From positions 642,522 to 706,521 of the forward strand of contig VXAI01000179.1 of the NCBI GenBank assembly GCA_013399305.1: a stretch of 64,000 nucleotides of DNA, given 5' to 3'. How positions within the stretch are numbered: the stretch's first letter is position 1; each line of letters opens with the position of its first letter. A program made the translations under genes and the position numbers. Positions 1 through 14,256 of the stretch are shown here, piece by piece. This DNA comes from Rostratula benghalensis (taxonomy: Eukaryota; Chordata; Aves; Charadriiformes; Rostratulidae). The notes below the pieces were generated by a model. It saw nothing but the letters and a program-made list of their open reading frames with translations, did not search any database and was not told where the DNA came from.

Positions 1-3000
1 TGGATGAAATAAGGACACTTCTGAACTTTTATGGAGAGCCCAAAATTCAAACTATAATCTTTCCTGAAGTTCCAGATTTAGGAGAAAAGAAGTTGAAAGC
101 AGAATATGTCAGATATTTCAAGAGTAGCTGCTTGTACATTTCTTTGTATTCAATCTGTCATTTTGTTAGAAAGCTCTCATGAGAGGCCAATCCCGCAGTG
201 AGGGTAAAGGCATTTAAATAATTCACATGAGCTTTCACGCTTTTGACATTCACCTACTTCTCCCACATTTGTAAATCCCTTCCTTTTACTTCACTAACTT
301 TGTGCAGTAGGATATTTCTGAAGTGACCAGTATCATGAAGGTACCTGGGAGAAAGTCATTAAAGGCCCCAAAGTAAATTTTGTAATACTTGCCCTTCTGT
401 TGAGAACAAATTCAGACTCGTGTCACAACACCGTGCCTTGTTCCCCAAGGAGCTGCATTCCCATATAGCATACTTCTTAAATTCCTTCCAGAAACTGCTG
501 TGCAGCATTTCAGTCCTTGCTGAAACTCCTGTAACAGTCATGAAGGTTTTACTGATCTAACTAACATTATAGGAATATGAATTTACCCTAAGTTTAGAAT
601 GCTATCATTTCTGGTTGTCCAATTTTGAGATGGATAGGACTCTCTTTTTTCCAGAGAAACAGCTAAATGTTCAGGGAGAACATAGGTCTCCTTTGCTGTG
701 AAAATCAGAGCTGTGCAGTCTCCAGGTGTGGAGTAAAATGAGACCTAACATGAAGGGACATTTCTAAGAATGTTGTTCTTCCTGACAGAAAGTGAACTGA
801 GATCCTCCAGTGCAAAGCAGCAGAGAAATCCAATGTTTTCATAGTTCATATGCCACCTAAACTGCTCCTTTTTACTTTGTGTAAGCTGCAAAATGGCTGA
901 AGTGTTACTGAAAATGTCTTCATTCTGCAGGATAAACTTATAGTAAATTATGTTTGTGTGTTTTTATTAACCCTTGAACTGCTGCTGAGCATGCATGTGT
1001 TTGAACAAGAGTTGAAAAGCTATTAAAATATTTGCTTAAATACTTTACTACAGTCTAAGGATTGAGCTCTAAAGCCTCTGGGATTTGGAGACGCACAGGA
1101 AAGTTAACTGAAGGAAGTCTGGGAGAGGTGAGCAAGCTCAAGCCCACTTCTGCAAACTCTTCCACCTCCCTTATCAAGTTTAATAAACTTGACTCCTACA
1201 TTCTGCTCTTGAAAATCAAAGGACACATGCAAAGAATTCACAACTATGTAAGCTGTGTTCAATCTCATCCTTGCTGTATAAATGTAGAGTCAGTTAAATG
1301 CCTAACCACCTTCGAGTTTATTTGCTATTGATTTACTCCAGTTTTACACTTTCAGAGTTGACTGCTTTCTGTAGCATTATGCTACACAAAAAGCAAGTCA
1401 CCTGCCGATTATATTAAAAAAAGACATGAACTGGGAAACTACAATATCACCTCCGATTTCCTTTATTCAAGTGAAATACCAGTTCACCCAATTCTCCTTT
1501 CTCCTATGACTTAATCACTAGCGATCAAAGATCAGAATCCCACCTGCTCTCTTTTTCTGGCTCAATAAGTATTTTATTCTTTTGTCCTGACAGAGCATCT
1601 CCAACAGGAGGGATAGAGGTTGCTCTCCCGCTTCTCCTGTGAACAGGGTTAGGATGCTCCTGGAGAAGGTGGGAAATGCCATTCCAGAATCCCACAGGGT
1701 GAAGGCGAACCCAATCTTCCCTCTACCAAGGGGACACAGTCATGGTAGTATACACAGTGGGAGCCCTTGCCCAGGGTTTTGGGAAAAAAAAGCCCAAACC
1801 AACCATAGAGACACTTTGTCAAGGTATTTCACTTATTGGAACACGTTGGTGATCTCTAAGAGGCTTTCATCATTGTACACCCTCAAGGATTTAAGAAGAG
1901 AGCCACCTTGCTTTTAGAGCTTACTTGAGTCCAAGCACAAACTAGGTGACAAGCCACTTATTCCTGTGAAAAGTGGGCTAGTTCTTTATATGAAAACTGC
2001 CAAAACACAAGCAGTTGGATTCACCTCACCCAAACGTACACCTCTGCAATGTATAAATCAATACCTCAGCCAGACTCCTTTCCCAGATCTTTTTATTGTC
2101 GGTAAATTCATCTGACCTAGCGCAGAAATTTGCTTCAGGATGAGATGACTATCACCCTAGAAGTGACTGTTTCACTCCATGGATGAAAAAGGGAGAGTCA
2201 GCAGTGAGCTCAGATACAGATATCTGCAGTGCAGACAGCTGGATTTGGTCAGATGAACACCACCTTTGCATCCAGAAAATATTCATGCCAACAGCACTGC
2301 ATCTGGGGGCTACATGCTGACCACTTTTTGCATCCTATTTGTGTGTGGACTTGGATATTTAGTCCTTTATGGAACATAAAACTTACTTCCACTAAAGTCA
2401 GAGAGTCTTAAGCACCTTTGAAAATATTAACTTTCTTTTGTTATGGCAGGAGTCACCAGGTGGTCATGTTAAATATAATCTTACACATTCCTTTTCTTAG
2501 TCTATAAGGAATACATGCACTTTCAAGGAATGCTGTACTGTTAGTTTTTGGCAATTCAGGTTTATGGGGGAGCTTTTGTAAACAACCAGAGAGTTCAGTC
2601 TATCTTATGTTCTTTGATTGGATCCAATTCTTGGTGAGAATTATTTCCTGAGAACTGGAAAGTGGCTTTGGGTTAAGACTTCTAAATAAGGTTTTGCCTG
2701 CATGTAGTCTATGACCACCTATGTTCAGTGACTATTGTACACAGTACAAATAAATGTTTCTGAGATATTCTGTATCACTGATTTCTCCCCTGATAGGAAG
2801 CTGGGTTGCAAGCCTTCCAAATGCATCACAGACAGGCAATGGTATTGCATTTCGGGGTCTATCCTTCCTTTCCCAAATGTGCACAACTGCCATTAATTTT
2901 CATTGAAATTACTTGAACTCAAATACAAAATAGATGTTACTTTGGGATGCAGTCATTTAATATATGAGAACCTTCTGAGTCTTAGAATGAATTTGAGTTG

Positions 3001-6000
3001 CGGGTGGGTTATTTGTTTGTTTATTTTATTCCTTAATTTGTAAAAGGGATGACGGCCCACCCAGTGGAATTTTCCCATAAAAAATAGTATGAAACAGAAT
3101 AATGGAATGCAAGATTGATTAGATGGTGTGCTTGTTGGCAAGGGGTGCATGTACTTCTTAATCTTAATGGATCATAAAAAAAATCTTTTTATACTCACCA
3201 TAATGCATGTGCTAAGTTGTGGGTTCCTAGCCAATGCAAAGAAATATTCGATGATTTCCAGAGATGCAAAGTAAGAATTTCATACAGCACATAACTGGGG
3301 CCTCTGTTTAAATGCATAAAGATAATTTCTTAATTATGACAGTGATACTCATTAAAAAGCTTTCCAATAGTACATGCAGTTCCCACACTGGTCTCTCTCC
3401 CACTCTCTGACAGACAGACAGCTTGGTTACACATGCTCAGAAAGGAGGGTGGAGGCCCAGATTCTTGGCTGTCTTGAAGTGGCCACATCCTGCCATCTGC
3501 TGAATCCTTATGCTATTGGCAAATCCAGAGAAGAATGTTTCTGAGGTGTCTTAAAATATTCCACACCTCTGCAAGAATGTTTTATGCAAATACAAGTATA
3601 CAGATGCTTTCTGGGAGATAGTACTCAATTTAAAATATTAATTATTTATTTTTTTAAAAATACCCAGATTTTAAGAAAAGATTTGCCAGGGAGTCTCAAT
3701 CTGACATGGGACTGGTTTCTAGATTTTACCATGTCACATTTGGTCAGAGAAGTATATGAAAAAAATTTACTCCTTGAGATTTTTATAATACTTGTAAGAC
3801 AAAAAACTGCCAGAATTTCTATAGTAAAATAAAAAGAAAGGCAGGCCCTTCATCTTTGGCTCACCTATTACTATTGCAATCAAAACAACTGCATAAATTT
3901 TAAAATGCATATGACTACATGTGTATTTAGCGAGTATTTAATAATATTTCTTCATTTTCCCTCTCCTTTTCTCCATCTCTCTGGGTTTTTTTAACAACCC
4001 CGGGGTTTCTTCCAATAGTCTCTTTGTTGTCTACTGTAACTTTTCCAGTTCTTCATCTCACCTGTCCAAGATTCTTTCCTGTTCCTTACTTGTCACTTAA
4101 TGCAAAAACTATTATGCTCCCAAGCAAAACAGTCTGTAAGAGCCCTGAAAATGGACATGCTGAACATATTGCTTTTGTAAAACAGAAGGTCTTTGGGTTG
4201 GGTTGGGTGTCTCACAGTTGAAGGACTTCTGTAAACTAGCAATTTATTTAGCCTAAATGAGCCTGCCCAAAGATCCATTGTGTTGGCCTCTGGAGTATGG
4301 TTCGTGTTCTGCTTTGGCCTGGGAAAGATTTCTTTGGAGGATGGACGTTCATTATTTCAGAAGCTAGTATTTTCTAAGTTCAGTGCTAGCTAACTGCATA
4401 AAATTTAATCAAGCAAAATTTCCTTTGAAATAAATTACAGCTTTACTTCAATAAGTACATTCAGGCAAAGCCCCTAAGTAATCAGCACTGATGCTTACAC
4501 GAACATCTGCTGTCTGCTGTGCAAAGGGATTGGAGTTCAATTTCCAGGGGTAGAAGATGTGGACCTATTTCATCATAAGGATTTCTGATTACTCTTTTCC
4601 TCTATAATTACTTATAGGAAAAATACTATAGAGCAATAAGTGTGTTTGCAAAATGGTTTAGAAAAATACAACCCTTTGAAAAAAATCTCTCTATAGAATG
4701 TGAATGTTCACAAAATTATTTCGCATTTTTTAAAATGCATATGCCTCTACTGGACTTGTATCATGGGTTTTGCTGTAAAGTTTCTTCGAAAAATCCCCAC
4801 TTAGACCACACTGAGGTCCATTCCACAATGTTTTACTGCATTGTGATTTTTATTTTTTTTTACTTTTAATCCTAAGGTGGCTGCTGGAATAATAAAAGTG
4901 TATATGAATTACTTAATGTTGGCTAAAGAGAAGTTAAAAACTGCATCATGCAAAGCAATGCTGTATAAATGATATCTGACCTGTGGTAAGCTTCAAGCTG
5001 TACACAGTATCTTTTGGAACAATGCACATTGGCCTGGGACAAAACTATGCCAAGGACTGTGCTAGAGTAGTACAGTTACAGTACAATTTAATAGTAGGAA
5101 GTAAAACCGACATTTATCATCACAAATGGATAATGCCAGGTAGGACATCTGCTCTCCAATTCTAGTTTTTCAAAGAAAACAGCCTTGTCCACAAAGAAGA
5201 AAATGATTCATGCCATTAACTTTCTTTTCTACAACTGTGTGGGGAGGGTCACAGACTGCCTCCATGACCTGGGCTATCGAAGAACTGGAGACCCCCAAAG
5301 GGACAATCTCTCTGCAGATTTGGAGGCTTGAGCCTGGATTTTCTTCACTCTTGACTTTCACATACCTCTGTGATTCCATCAGCTGCCAAAACTTCATTCC
5401 CACCAGGAGGATTCATATAAACTGCAGGCTGTCCAGGCTGCCAAATTCTGGGACAAATTGTTCCCTTCAGAGAACTTTTGGAGAGGACAGAAACATAGGA
5501 TCCATGATTGATAATTATATTATGAAAAAATGTGAACAGTTTTTTGATTGTTTCAGACTAACAGGGGGGAAGAAAAAGAGATTATACTGGTAAAAAGTAT
5601 GCAATCTGAATAGCATCTTCTTCAAAAATCCTCTGTAAATGGTCAGGTGTCCACAAAAGGCTGTGTAAAACATTAAAAGCCTTTGGGGTTAAGGAACATC
5701 TTTCTTTTGCTTTCATACTCCAGTGCATGGCTCAAAATGCAGTGATGCTGCAGATATATCTTTCTTTGGAGCTGCCGATATGCTGTCGGGCAGATATTAT
5801 AACCAGTAGGGTCTTGTAGTCTGAGTGAATTGTGCTGCAGCTGCAAAGTTCATCCCTTTTCATCTGATGGGTTTTTAACAATAGTCTCTGCTCTCCCCAC
5901 TGCCCGAACAAAAATATCCATATACAGCATACTCCCTTCCCCTCTCTCCAAAACCCTGAGGTAGTGGAATGAATGCAGCACACATGGTGCTAAGTGTTTT

Positions 6001-9000
6001 AGAGCAGAAACATGCCTAATACATGCAAATACCAACATTAACCATTATGAACAGACATGATTTATGTGCCTGTCAGCAAGACATCAATCATGACAACAGA
6101 GAGTCAGCAGCAATATCAACAACAGTAGCAGGAGTAGAGGGTCAAAGCCAAGATGGGATGGTCCTTCCCAGCCACCTGGGGGGAAGAGAAAGATGGATGA
6201 AGTAGTAGGAATACTCATACGTTGTATTTTTGGGAAAGGGATGCTAAATTTTAAAATATCTCCTGAGCCCAGTTAATGTCCAACATTATTTTTTTTTTAG
6301 TTCTGTAAGAAAGAGGTAACCAGTGGGGACATTTGGAAATGCCATCAGAGAAAGGATCTGGACATATCAAAAAGAAGGCAGGGGTTTAAAAATATGACAT
6401 CAAAAGTATTTAAAGGATCTTTGCAGGAGATATTTTGAACAATAGGATCTCTGATTTACTATACAGTGCAGATGGCAAGTGTATTTATCTGTGAAGATTT
6501 TCTTTACCACTGACAGAAACTGAAGCCAAGAATGAAACTCCATCAGAGTTGTGTTTGTACAGATTGATCGTATAACTCAGAGAACATAGTATCTAAGACC
6601 ATTCTTTGATAAGTAACTTTGGCTTCTGAGTAATCTAGAAAATACCAGTTCATGCTAAGAATACGGGTGGGAACTTGTTGTATTTGGATTTTTTGGCCGT
6701 TTGGAGCTGGCAGGAGAAGGCTGAGCAAGAGGAGGTGTTGGCTGAGATGTCAGTAAAAACAGTGATGTCTTATTTAGATATCTCAGGCTCTACTTGAAGT
6801 TGGCCAGGACAACTGGATACAGATGCCTGGATTTTACTAATAAATTGATAGTGAAGGAAATTGTCAACCCTGAAAAAATCTACCAAGGAGAAATAGAAAA
6901 CAATAATGCATGTGTTAAGAACTGAGTTAGTGCATTTTCTTCCAGCTGGAACATACAGGAATATGTTAAGGAATTGCTTACAATTGTCTAAAAATGGGTT
7001 GCCTGTCAAATTCACAGGTTCGCAGAAATGCAGGTAGCATCTCATCCCAAAACTGGGTGCAATATAGATCAAATTATGATTAAACCTGTTGAAAGAAATA
7101 GTAAAATTACTACTGACAGGAATGCGGACCCAATTTTATCCAGTTTGTTTCTCTCTTACGTGATGCAAGGGATTGATTATGTTAAAACAGAACCTTGTTT
7201 GCATGTTCTAAGACCAGCATCTTGAAGATATTGCAGAAACTGTTGAAATTCTTCACTGAAGTAGCACTAGAAGCATCATAAACATTTTGTGAACTTTTCC
7301 CAATCTATACCTTCTGGCACTAAACGCAAATTCTCTCTGTAATAGATTCTAATCAAAACTAGCTATAACTGATAGTTTCTGCTACTTTAAATTTTACTCT
7401 TGCTGTTTTTCACCAACAGCTTTTCTGGAAATATTAATATTATTAAACAGCTTGACAAAGTTCAGGGAACTCTATTAAAATAAAATGTCTTTTTGCATGC
7501 ATTCATCTTAGAAATTTTGCCCAGTGAATTCAATTTTACCCTACACTAAGTTTCATTTTTAGATTAGGAATAAACTGTGTAAAAAGGAATTTTGTTCAGC
7601 TCTTTGGACAACATGAAAACTTGAAGTTTTTGAGGGGTTGGGTTTTTTAATATGTGCATAGCAAGATTTTCTGTTAGGTTTGATACTTGATCTACGATTT
7701 AACAGTCTGGAATCTCATAGGCAACAGACTGGTATTCCAACCTGTTGAAAAGCACCATTGAATATTAAGAGGCACAGTGAAGCATTTTAGTGCAATAAAA
7801 AATTCTTGGACACTGAAAGTCCACCAGTACTGAGTCAGGTCATTTTGGCTGTGATCATGAAGAAAGTATTCTCCTACCATCCTTCATGACCCAGAAAATT
7901 GATCTGGGATCACAGCAAAACTCCTGAAAGTATGCCTTTAACTCCACTATATCATTAAGAGGCTACCTGAAGATAGCATTAAGCAAAGTTTTGGAGCCCT
8001 TTGTCATTTTGTGGCCCCGGTTTGGTCCCTAAATATTTGATGTCTTGAGTTCTGGGTGACAATATTAAAGCGAGGAAAAGTAGTTGATGATACATCAATG
8101 TTGGTTATACAATAAACTCATGGTCATAATAAACTCATAGTTAATGGATCTCTGCACCGTGCTCTATTTTGTGGACTAAGCAGGAAGACCAACTACTGCT
8201 ACTGAACAAACTTGAGTTTTAGACCTGAAAAACACTGAATAAGCCAACAGTTTTCCTTGACTTCTTATCTGTCACAAGTCAAAGAAACACCAAGTCAGAA
8301 TTCGACTAGGCTGGGAGTTGCCAAGACTTTTATAACTGCATCTTACTCATTAATCTATCTATTGCCTCAGTTTTCCCCTTTCTGTCTCCTTTTTGCTCTC
8401 TTTCAGAAAAGTGGCTTCACCTGGAATGTATTTGCATGTCACTGGAAAGGCCTGTCTCACAGGTTAGGAGCTAATTCGTAAGTTACACTTTTCCTATTTA
8501 TATATCAGGTGTGACAAAAACATACTTATACAGTATTTCCAATACTATACTGCAGTATTTCTAACTACACTAGCTAAATTAATACAATCAATTGGGTGTT
8601 TCTACCCAAAAGCAGAAACCCTGTGCCAAACCTACAAGTATTAATATGCCTAATATGCCTTCCTCTTTGGTGATAAGAAATTTTCTGAAAACCTAAACTG
8701 TCAGAAGATGTGGAGATGGATCTGTCATGTGAGACAGAAATACCTTCCAGGGAAAAAAAAAAAGTAGGCACTTTTGTCTACAACAGATAACCCACTGTAA
8801 CTTGCTTTGCATAAAGGAGGCTGCCAAAGGCACCTAGGAAATACAAAGACTCTTAAGACGGCTTTGCCTTACTCTGTCCTCATTACAATAAATCACATTG
8901 TTCAGAATTTTTATTGTTAAATTATGCTGGCAAATCTCGTCACCCATATTTTGCAACTGTGTCTAATAAGCTGCCGATCTTTAACAAGAGGATTTTCTCT

Positions 9001-9261
9001 TTACTAGTGTGTATAAACATTTGCTCTTGTCTATACATAAAGAGTTTTTTTGGTACAGATTAATTAGTCAAAACATATGGTAAGAATATTTTTTAGGACT
9101 TTAACTCATTTTTTTCTGCTTAGATTAAGCTCTTAAAGAAAAATGAGGGGTTTGTCTGTATAACTGCAGCTGGGAAGGAAAAAAACCCAAACCTGTATCT
9201 GACGGTTGTCACTTTTAAGCATAGATAAGACCTGTTCATAAAAGTAAAAGGATGAACAGCA
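1..9261. other. Gene desert, AT-rich, no recognisable gene
   Basis: No conserved exon, RNA gene or young repeat is visible. Open frames are short (127 codons at most, 5210-5593) and match no family that I know. A 28-base block at 5036-5063 (GGGACAAAACTATGCCAAGG onward) resembles blocks at 10.38 and 25.41 kb. Confidence 0.6.
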
Positions 9262-9538
9262 CTTGCTCTTCTCAGTGATGGCCTATGATAGGACAAGGGG
9301 CAATAGGTGCAAGCTGGAACATGGGAGGTTCCATTTAAATATGAGGAAAAACTTCTTCTCAGTGAGGGTGATGGAACACTGGAACAGGCTGCCCAGAGAG
9401 GAGATATTTAAAACCTGCCTGGATGTGTTCCTGTGTGACCTGCTCTAGGTGTTCCTGCTCTGGCAGGGGGATTGGACTGGATGATCTTTCAAGGTCCCTT
9501 CCAATCCCTGATAGTCTGTGATTCTGTGATTCTGTGAA
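9262..9538 (+). mobile_element. CR1 LINE, 3' fragment with internal deletion
   Basis: A 5'-truncated CR1 retrotransposon. It contains the conserved end of ORF2 ([11 protein letters not shown]) and the typical tail GGACTGGATGATCTTTCAAG..CCCTTCCAA, ending in the CR1 octamer repeat (TGATTCTG units, 9517-9538). Compared with the copy at 31.4 kb it lacks about 21-25 bases between GAGAG and GAGATATT. It is a non-functional remnant. Confidence 0.93.
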
Positions 9539-10585
9539 TAATTAGGGAACATGTCTGTTCTAGGCTACACCAATGTAAAATCTGAGCACTTAGACTTAGT
9601 AGCAATATCTGTAGGTGAATCATGTTTTCAGAGAAGCTGAAGCTCTGCCAAGAGGAATCTTTATGAGGGAATTACAGTAACAAGACATTTCATTTGCATG
9701 CTGTTTTTGAAGAGGTAAAATAGAGCTGGAAAATGCTCTTAGCTATTGCTTTTCCTTAACTGGTTTTAGGCCTCTTAATTTGTAGACTTGTGACTACAAA
9801 GGATTCAGGCTTGGACCTCACTTGTGATATTTTGGGAAGAAAAAAGCACAACCCAAAGACTGTAAGTAGAGTCAAAATGAAAAGGGCTATGGGTGTAGGT
9901 GTGGGTATGTGGCCTTGGACATGTCTCCTCATTCCGGATCTATGAATGACTTTCAGAATCTGTTCCTAGTTCTGCTTTGTTTATACATCTTGTATAGTTG
10001 GGTAGGTTAGAGATATCTGTGAAACACTTAGATATGCCAGAAATGGTAAATATAGGTTAAAATGCTTTCAGAAGAGTAACCTCATAACCACTTGCAACAG
10101 ACCAGCTAGAAATCTTTCCAGAAAAACAGAGTTTAATCTGTAACAGAACTGACTCTGTACGTGGGCAAATTTTGGAAGTTTCAGGTAACATCTGTACTAG
10201 TAAACTAAACAGTGCCAAGACCTCTGTGCTGGCCAAGTGGCACAGTTTGGCCATATCTGCATAATTAAGGTGTCTTAGTCTAAATTGTAACTCCACCCTA
10301 GCTGCCTCCTGGGAGTGATTCCCCACCCATACGAAGTCCTACGTATTGTCTAGGAATGCTTGGGAGGGGGCTAGCTGGAATAGGCCAAAGCCATGCCAGG
10401 GGCTATGTGAACAATTTGAGAATACAGGGTTGAGTTTCAGCGTCTGGGAACAATTCCAGATACTCTTTAGCTTGCCGTTACAGAGGCAGTTGCAGAGCTC
10501 CAGAAGTTGAGGTCCTTAGCCAGATGATACCTGGCTAAACCTTACCACATTTTTCCTTTTCTAATATGGTATGTTCTGTGCTACA

Positions 10586-10733
10586 GGGAGAGGAGAGAGG
10601 AGAGGAGAGGAGAGGAGAGGAGAGGAGAGGAGAGGAGAGGAGAGGNNNNNNNNNNNNNNNNNNNNNNNNNNNNNNNNNNNNGAGGAGAGGAGAGGAGAGG
10701 AGAGGAGAGGAGAGGAGAGGAGAGGAGAGGAGG
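10586..10733. repeat. (AGAGG)n pentanucleotide microsatellite with assembly gap
   Basis: A pure-purine AGAGG array on the + strand fills 10591-10645 and 10682-10733, interrupted by N. It is all-purine on one strand and could form triplex or G-rich structures. Any open frame across it (RRGEE repeats) is an artefact of the repeat. Confidence 0.97.
10646..10681. other. Assembly gap, 36 N
   Basis: Thirty-six undetermined bases inside the AGAGG array. Units on both sides stay in the same five-base register across the gap. Confidence 0.99.
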
Positions 10734-13700
10734 CTTTTTGGTAAAGTTTACTGAGATAATTTCTCTGTGGACATCAAAGTTGAAGGAATTCTGCCATTTT
10801 CAACATGTTCACGTTAGCACTTGCTAAGGGAAGGTAAATGAATACTAGAGCAATGTTATACAAAAGAATTTCTTCAAGACAGTAAACATTCTTAAGGCCT
10901 TAGAATCATATAAGTGAAAACCATGGAAAATTGTACCTGCATTATATATGATTTGCTGAAATTAATAACAGAATACTTTTATGTCAAATATGCATGTATG
11001 CATATAAATGCAACAAGTGGTCCTGTCTTGTTTTAGATGGTAGCAACAATTTCATCTCCTATATCTTTCAAGAGAAATCTAGAAAATTCAGGCATTATAC
11101 CAAGGAGGTTTGCTGTTACAAGTGCTAGTGGTGATGTGTTTTACCTAGAAATGTTAGGAATAGGTTTTTTCTTCGAATATGCAGCTTTGACCGATTCTGC
11201 CTTCATATGAAGCAGAACTCAATGCTCATGTTAAATATTTAAAAATTAACTAAGATTTCTTTTTTTTAAAGGATTGCTGAGGTACTTCTGAGAGAAGAAA
11301 GAAGGAATGCAGACTGATCTATCCAAGACACACTTCAGCCATGAGGCTCAGTACGATGTAAAAAACCTAAACCTGCTTCTGTGTTATTGAGGACTCCTAC
11401 CTTTTAAAGCAGGGCAACTGTGCCCAAATCTGTTACTGGGAGGTTTTTTCTGGTATGTTCAAACATCCAGAGCGTGCCCAGGAATTGTTTAGGGAAATGC
11501 AAAATGACCCAGGCCAAAATGTCAGGGATAATATACATCAGGCACCATACGAGTAATCCAATATGATAGATGAGGAAATTTATGTGCTGGAAATATTACC
11601 TGGCGCTCTTTAATTTACTAGTACAGACACAGCCAATAAGAATGACATGTTCAAGAATTTTCATAGCAGGAAAGTTACCACACTAAAAATGAGAGTAGAG
11701 AAGATGTAAGATGTAAACACTGGTAACACAAGGAGTATCATGCTAAAACATACCAACCTTCAAACCAGTAAGTGATTTAAACCCTCTGGTTTAATCAGAT
11801 AATTAAAATTACAATTTGGACTCCTGGCTGGGAATAACTTATACAGAATACTTAAGTAGACTTCAAACTCTAGGTTGAGTTGTCCTCACCTTCTTTTCTC
11901 CTCAGTACAAATTGGAAGTTTCTTGTGAAGCAACAGGTGAACTGCTGTAATCTAAATTTTCAAGGCAAATTAAAACTGAATCTAGTTTACCTTGTAATAC
12001 TGGACTCTAAACTCCAGCACTGCAGGATTTACTTCATAAACAACTTGTCTTCCCACACAACAGGACAGTATAGAGTGTTCAAAGTAGTATTTTTATGAGG
12101 TTTTCTACTGTCCCCATCTGTGAGCAGACAGCCTCAACAAGCACACACCTGTTGAATTGATGATAGATGAATAAGAGAGTAAGAAATACAGTCTGGTGCT
12201 GGGTGGATGAGCAGAGGAGCCTGAAGTGATCACATCATCATAGTAGCCATACCTAGAGCTCACTGGCTGATAGGCGGTGACTGACTGGTTATGTGCTCCA
12301 CTACACATTATGGGGTGAAGATTGTAATCCCAAACTGTCTTTATGAGAACCTAGAATTCATTACTCTATTATCATAGCCACTCTAGAACTTTTACTTATG
12401 TTTTCAAAGCTTTGAATGGAAGGAATATCTATGAGACTTGTAAACGGTGAGACAAAGCAACCGAGTGAGAAAAATTCATCACAGCCAATCAGAAGGGTGA
12501 GCTGGAGAAGGAGGAAAGCCAGAGACACAGGAGTATTCCAGGTAACAAATTGCATAGAGACACATGTTTTTCAGTGGTAACCACTGTAAAACAGGCAGAC
12601 AGTGATCAGTCTGAAGTGTCATCCAGTATTTCCTGAATACTAACATAACTTCTTATTTCTGAAACAAATCTTGTAGTGCTGTTGTATGACAATGCCTAAA
12701 AGCAGATAAAATCAAGAACTTGACCTGCTTGATCAGCACCTCCATCAACAATGCTGGTAGGTTTTATTGGGCTGGAAATTCCACACCTTAATAAAGCTAA
12801 AAGCCATAGGCCTGCATGATGAGATGGACCTCCTTCTGCACTGAGCTATCTGCCTGAGCCACGCTGAGCCTTAGAACTGTTTACCGTAGCTGGGTCTACA
12901 ATGCGCTACACAGTAAGATGCTGGCACAGTGTTCACAGTCTGGTATGAACACTAGGAAGCCATAGCAATATTGGTCAGTTCTTCATAACTTCATTTCCCA
13001 AATGTTCATAATTAAACAGTTTTTATTTAAGTAATCAGCATGAAATCCTTAGCTTTGTTTTCGCAACCGGTATTGTGTTTATGGAGCCAAATATTGAAAA
13101 CTTTGATACTGAATACCTTGTATGTGTTAATTTTGGCAACCTTTAAAGATTCTGTAGATGCCTTGCTATGTTACCACCACCCACTCTTCAACCCCCCTGG
13201 CCATCAGTCCCTCCAAACCACTGAGACATGTTTCTCTTTTAATACTTTCTTACAGTATTTCTCATGAAAATCACAGGGAATCGTGTGTGATTTCAGCAGA
13301 GTGAAACTTGATCTCAAAGTGTCTGTAGGACCAGAAGTTTTTAAAGAAAACATTTCTTAAATCTTGTGTTCACTGCTGCTTCAGCAGGCCAATTAGACTT
13401 GATGGGAATTCTAGAAAGCTGTCGCCAGGCATTGCAGCAGGAATAGCAAACAAGGCCCAAAGCAAATAAACGAATGGGTAAAGTGTGGCCATCCTCAGAA
13501 CCTCCTTGCTGATGACCTTCTCGGCTTTGCAAAGGGACCGTGGAGGTACTGGATGAAGGGACTCCAGGTTAATTAGGTTTGACATTAGTTAACAGCAGCA
13601 ATTACTAGAGAGTAATTAATCAGAGAAAGTCTCCAAACAGAAGGCGAATAAATAAACCGGCAGTAACATTCTGATCCATTTACCCCCATAGATAAGGATG

Positions 13701-13856
13701 TGCCCCAGGTGTCAGGCTGAGGTGGGACTAATCTGTCTTGCTCAGTTTCTCCCTGGGTCTTGGGTGACTCTTCACACATCCATCTTACTTTACATGGAGA
13801 CAAACAAGCATTCACTAAACCATTAATAGCATAGTTCCTATGAAAATTCGAGATTG

Positions 13857-13879
13857 AAAAAAAAAAAAAAAAAAAAAAA
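13857..13879. repeat. A23 homopolymer
   Basis: Twenty-three A residues on the + strand; no retroposed gene is recognisable to its left. Confidence 0.95.
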
Positions 13880-13970
13880 TTAAAATTCCTTCCAAATTCC
13901 TCTGGCCTCCCCAACCCTTTTCTTTACACACGTACCCCTTTTTTTTTAAAGAGCCCTTCAACGAAGTTTT

Positions 13971-14042
13971 ACCAATGCAGCTGAAATGACCTTTCTGTTT
14001 TCATTTACCAATGCAACTGAAATCACCTTTCTGTTTTCATTA
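13971..14042. repeat. 36-base tandem duplication
   Basis: Two adjacent copies starting ACCAATGCA (13971 and 14007) and ending CTTTCTGTTTTCATT differ at a few positions, so this is somewhat older than the 77-base duplication. Confidence 0.88.
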
Positions 14043-14218
14043 AACTGGAATGATTTCCATATTCTAGTAGCAACGGTTTCTCCATCCACAGCCAGCAGCT
14101 TTGCAATGAGCTACCAAGGACCTTCAGCTGGCTAATCTGTCAAGAGCAAGTTTCCTGTTTTTCCTTTCCATGTGGACCAACAGGAGTATTAATATACATA
14201 TTATTACATATGTATATT

Positions 14219-14256
14219 ATATATGTAATGTCCTGAAAAACATATATTACATATAT
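14219..14256. repeat. AT-rich hairpin with adjacent direct repeat
   Basis: ATATATGTAAT and ATTACATATAT (11-base arms) pair around a 16-base loop. GTCCTGAAAAAC occurs in the loop region and again just after the right arm. TA-rich alternating sequence extends to the left (about 14188-14220). Confidence 0.8.

Noticed and set aside
5170..5593. Open frames of 127 (+) and 77 (-) codons
   Set aside because: No recognisable domain or splice context; lengths are compatible with chance.
8375..8465. Exon-like stretch (CTCTTTCAG acceptor, CACAG|GTTAGG donor)
   Set aside because: Short, weak donor, no coding signal beyond chance; such pairs are common in AT-rich DNA.
10566..10754. Open frame across the AGAGG array
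   Set aside because: It encodes only the microsatellite and crosses undetermined bases.
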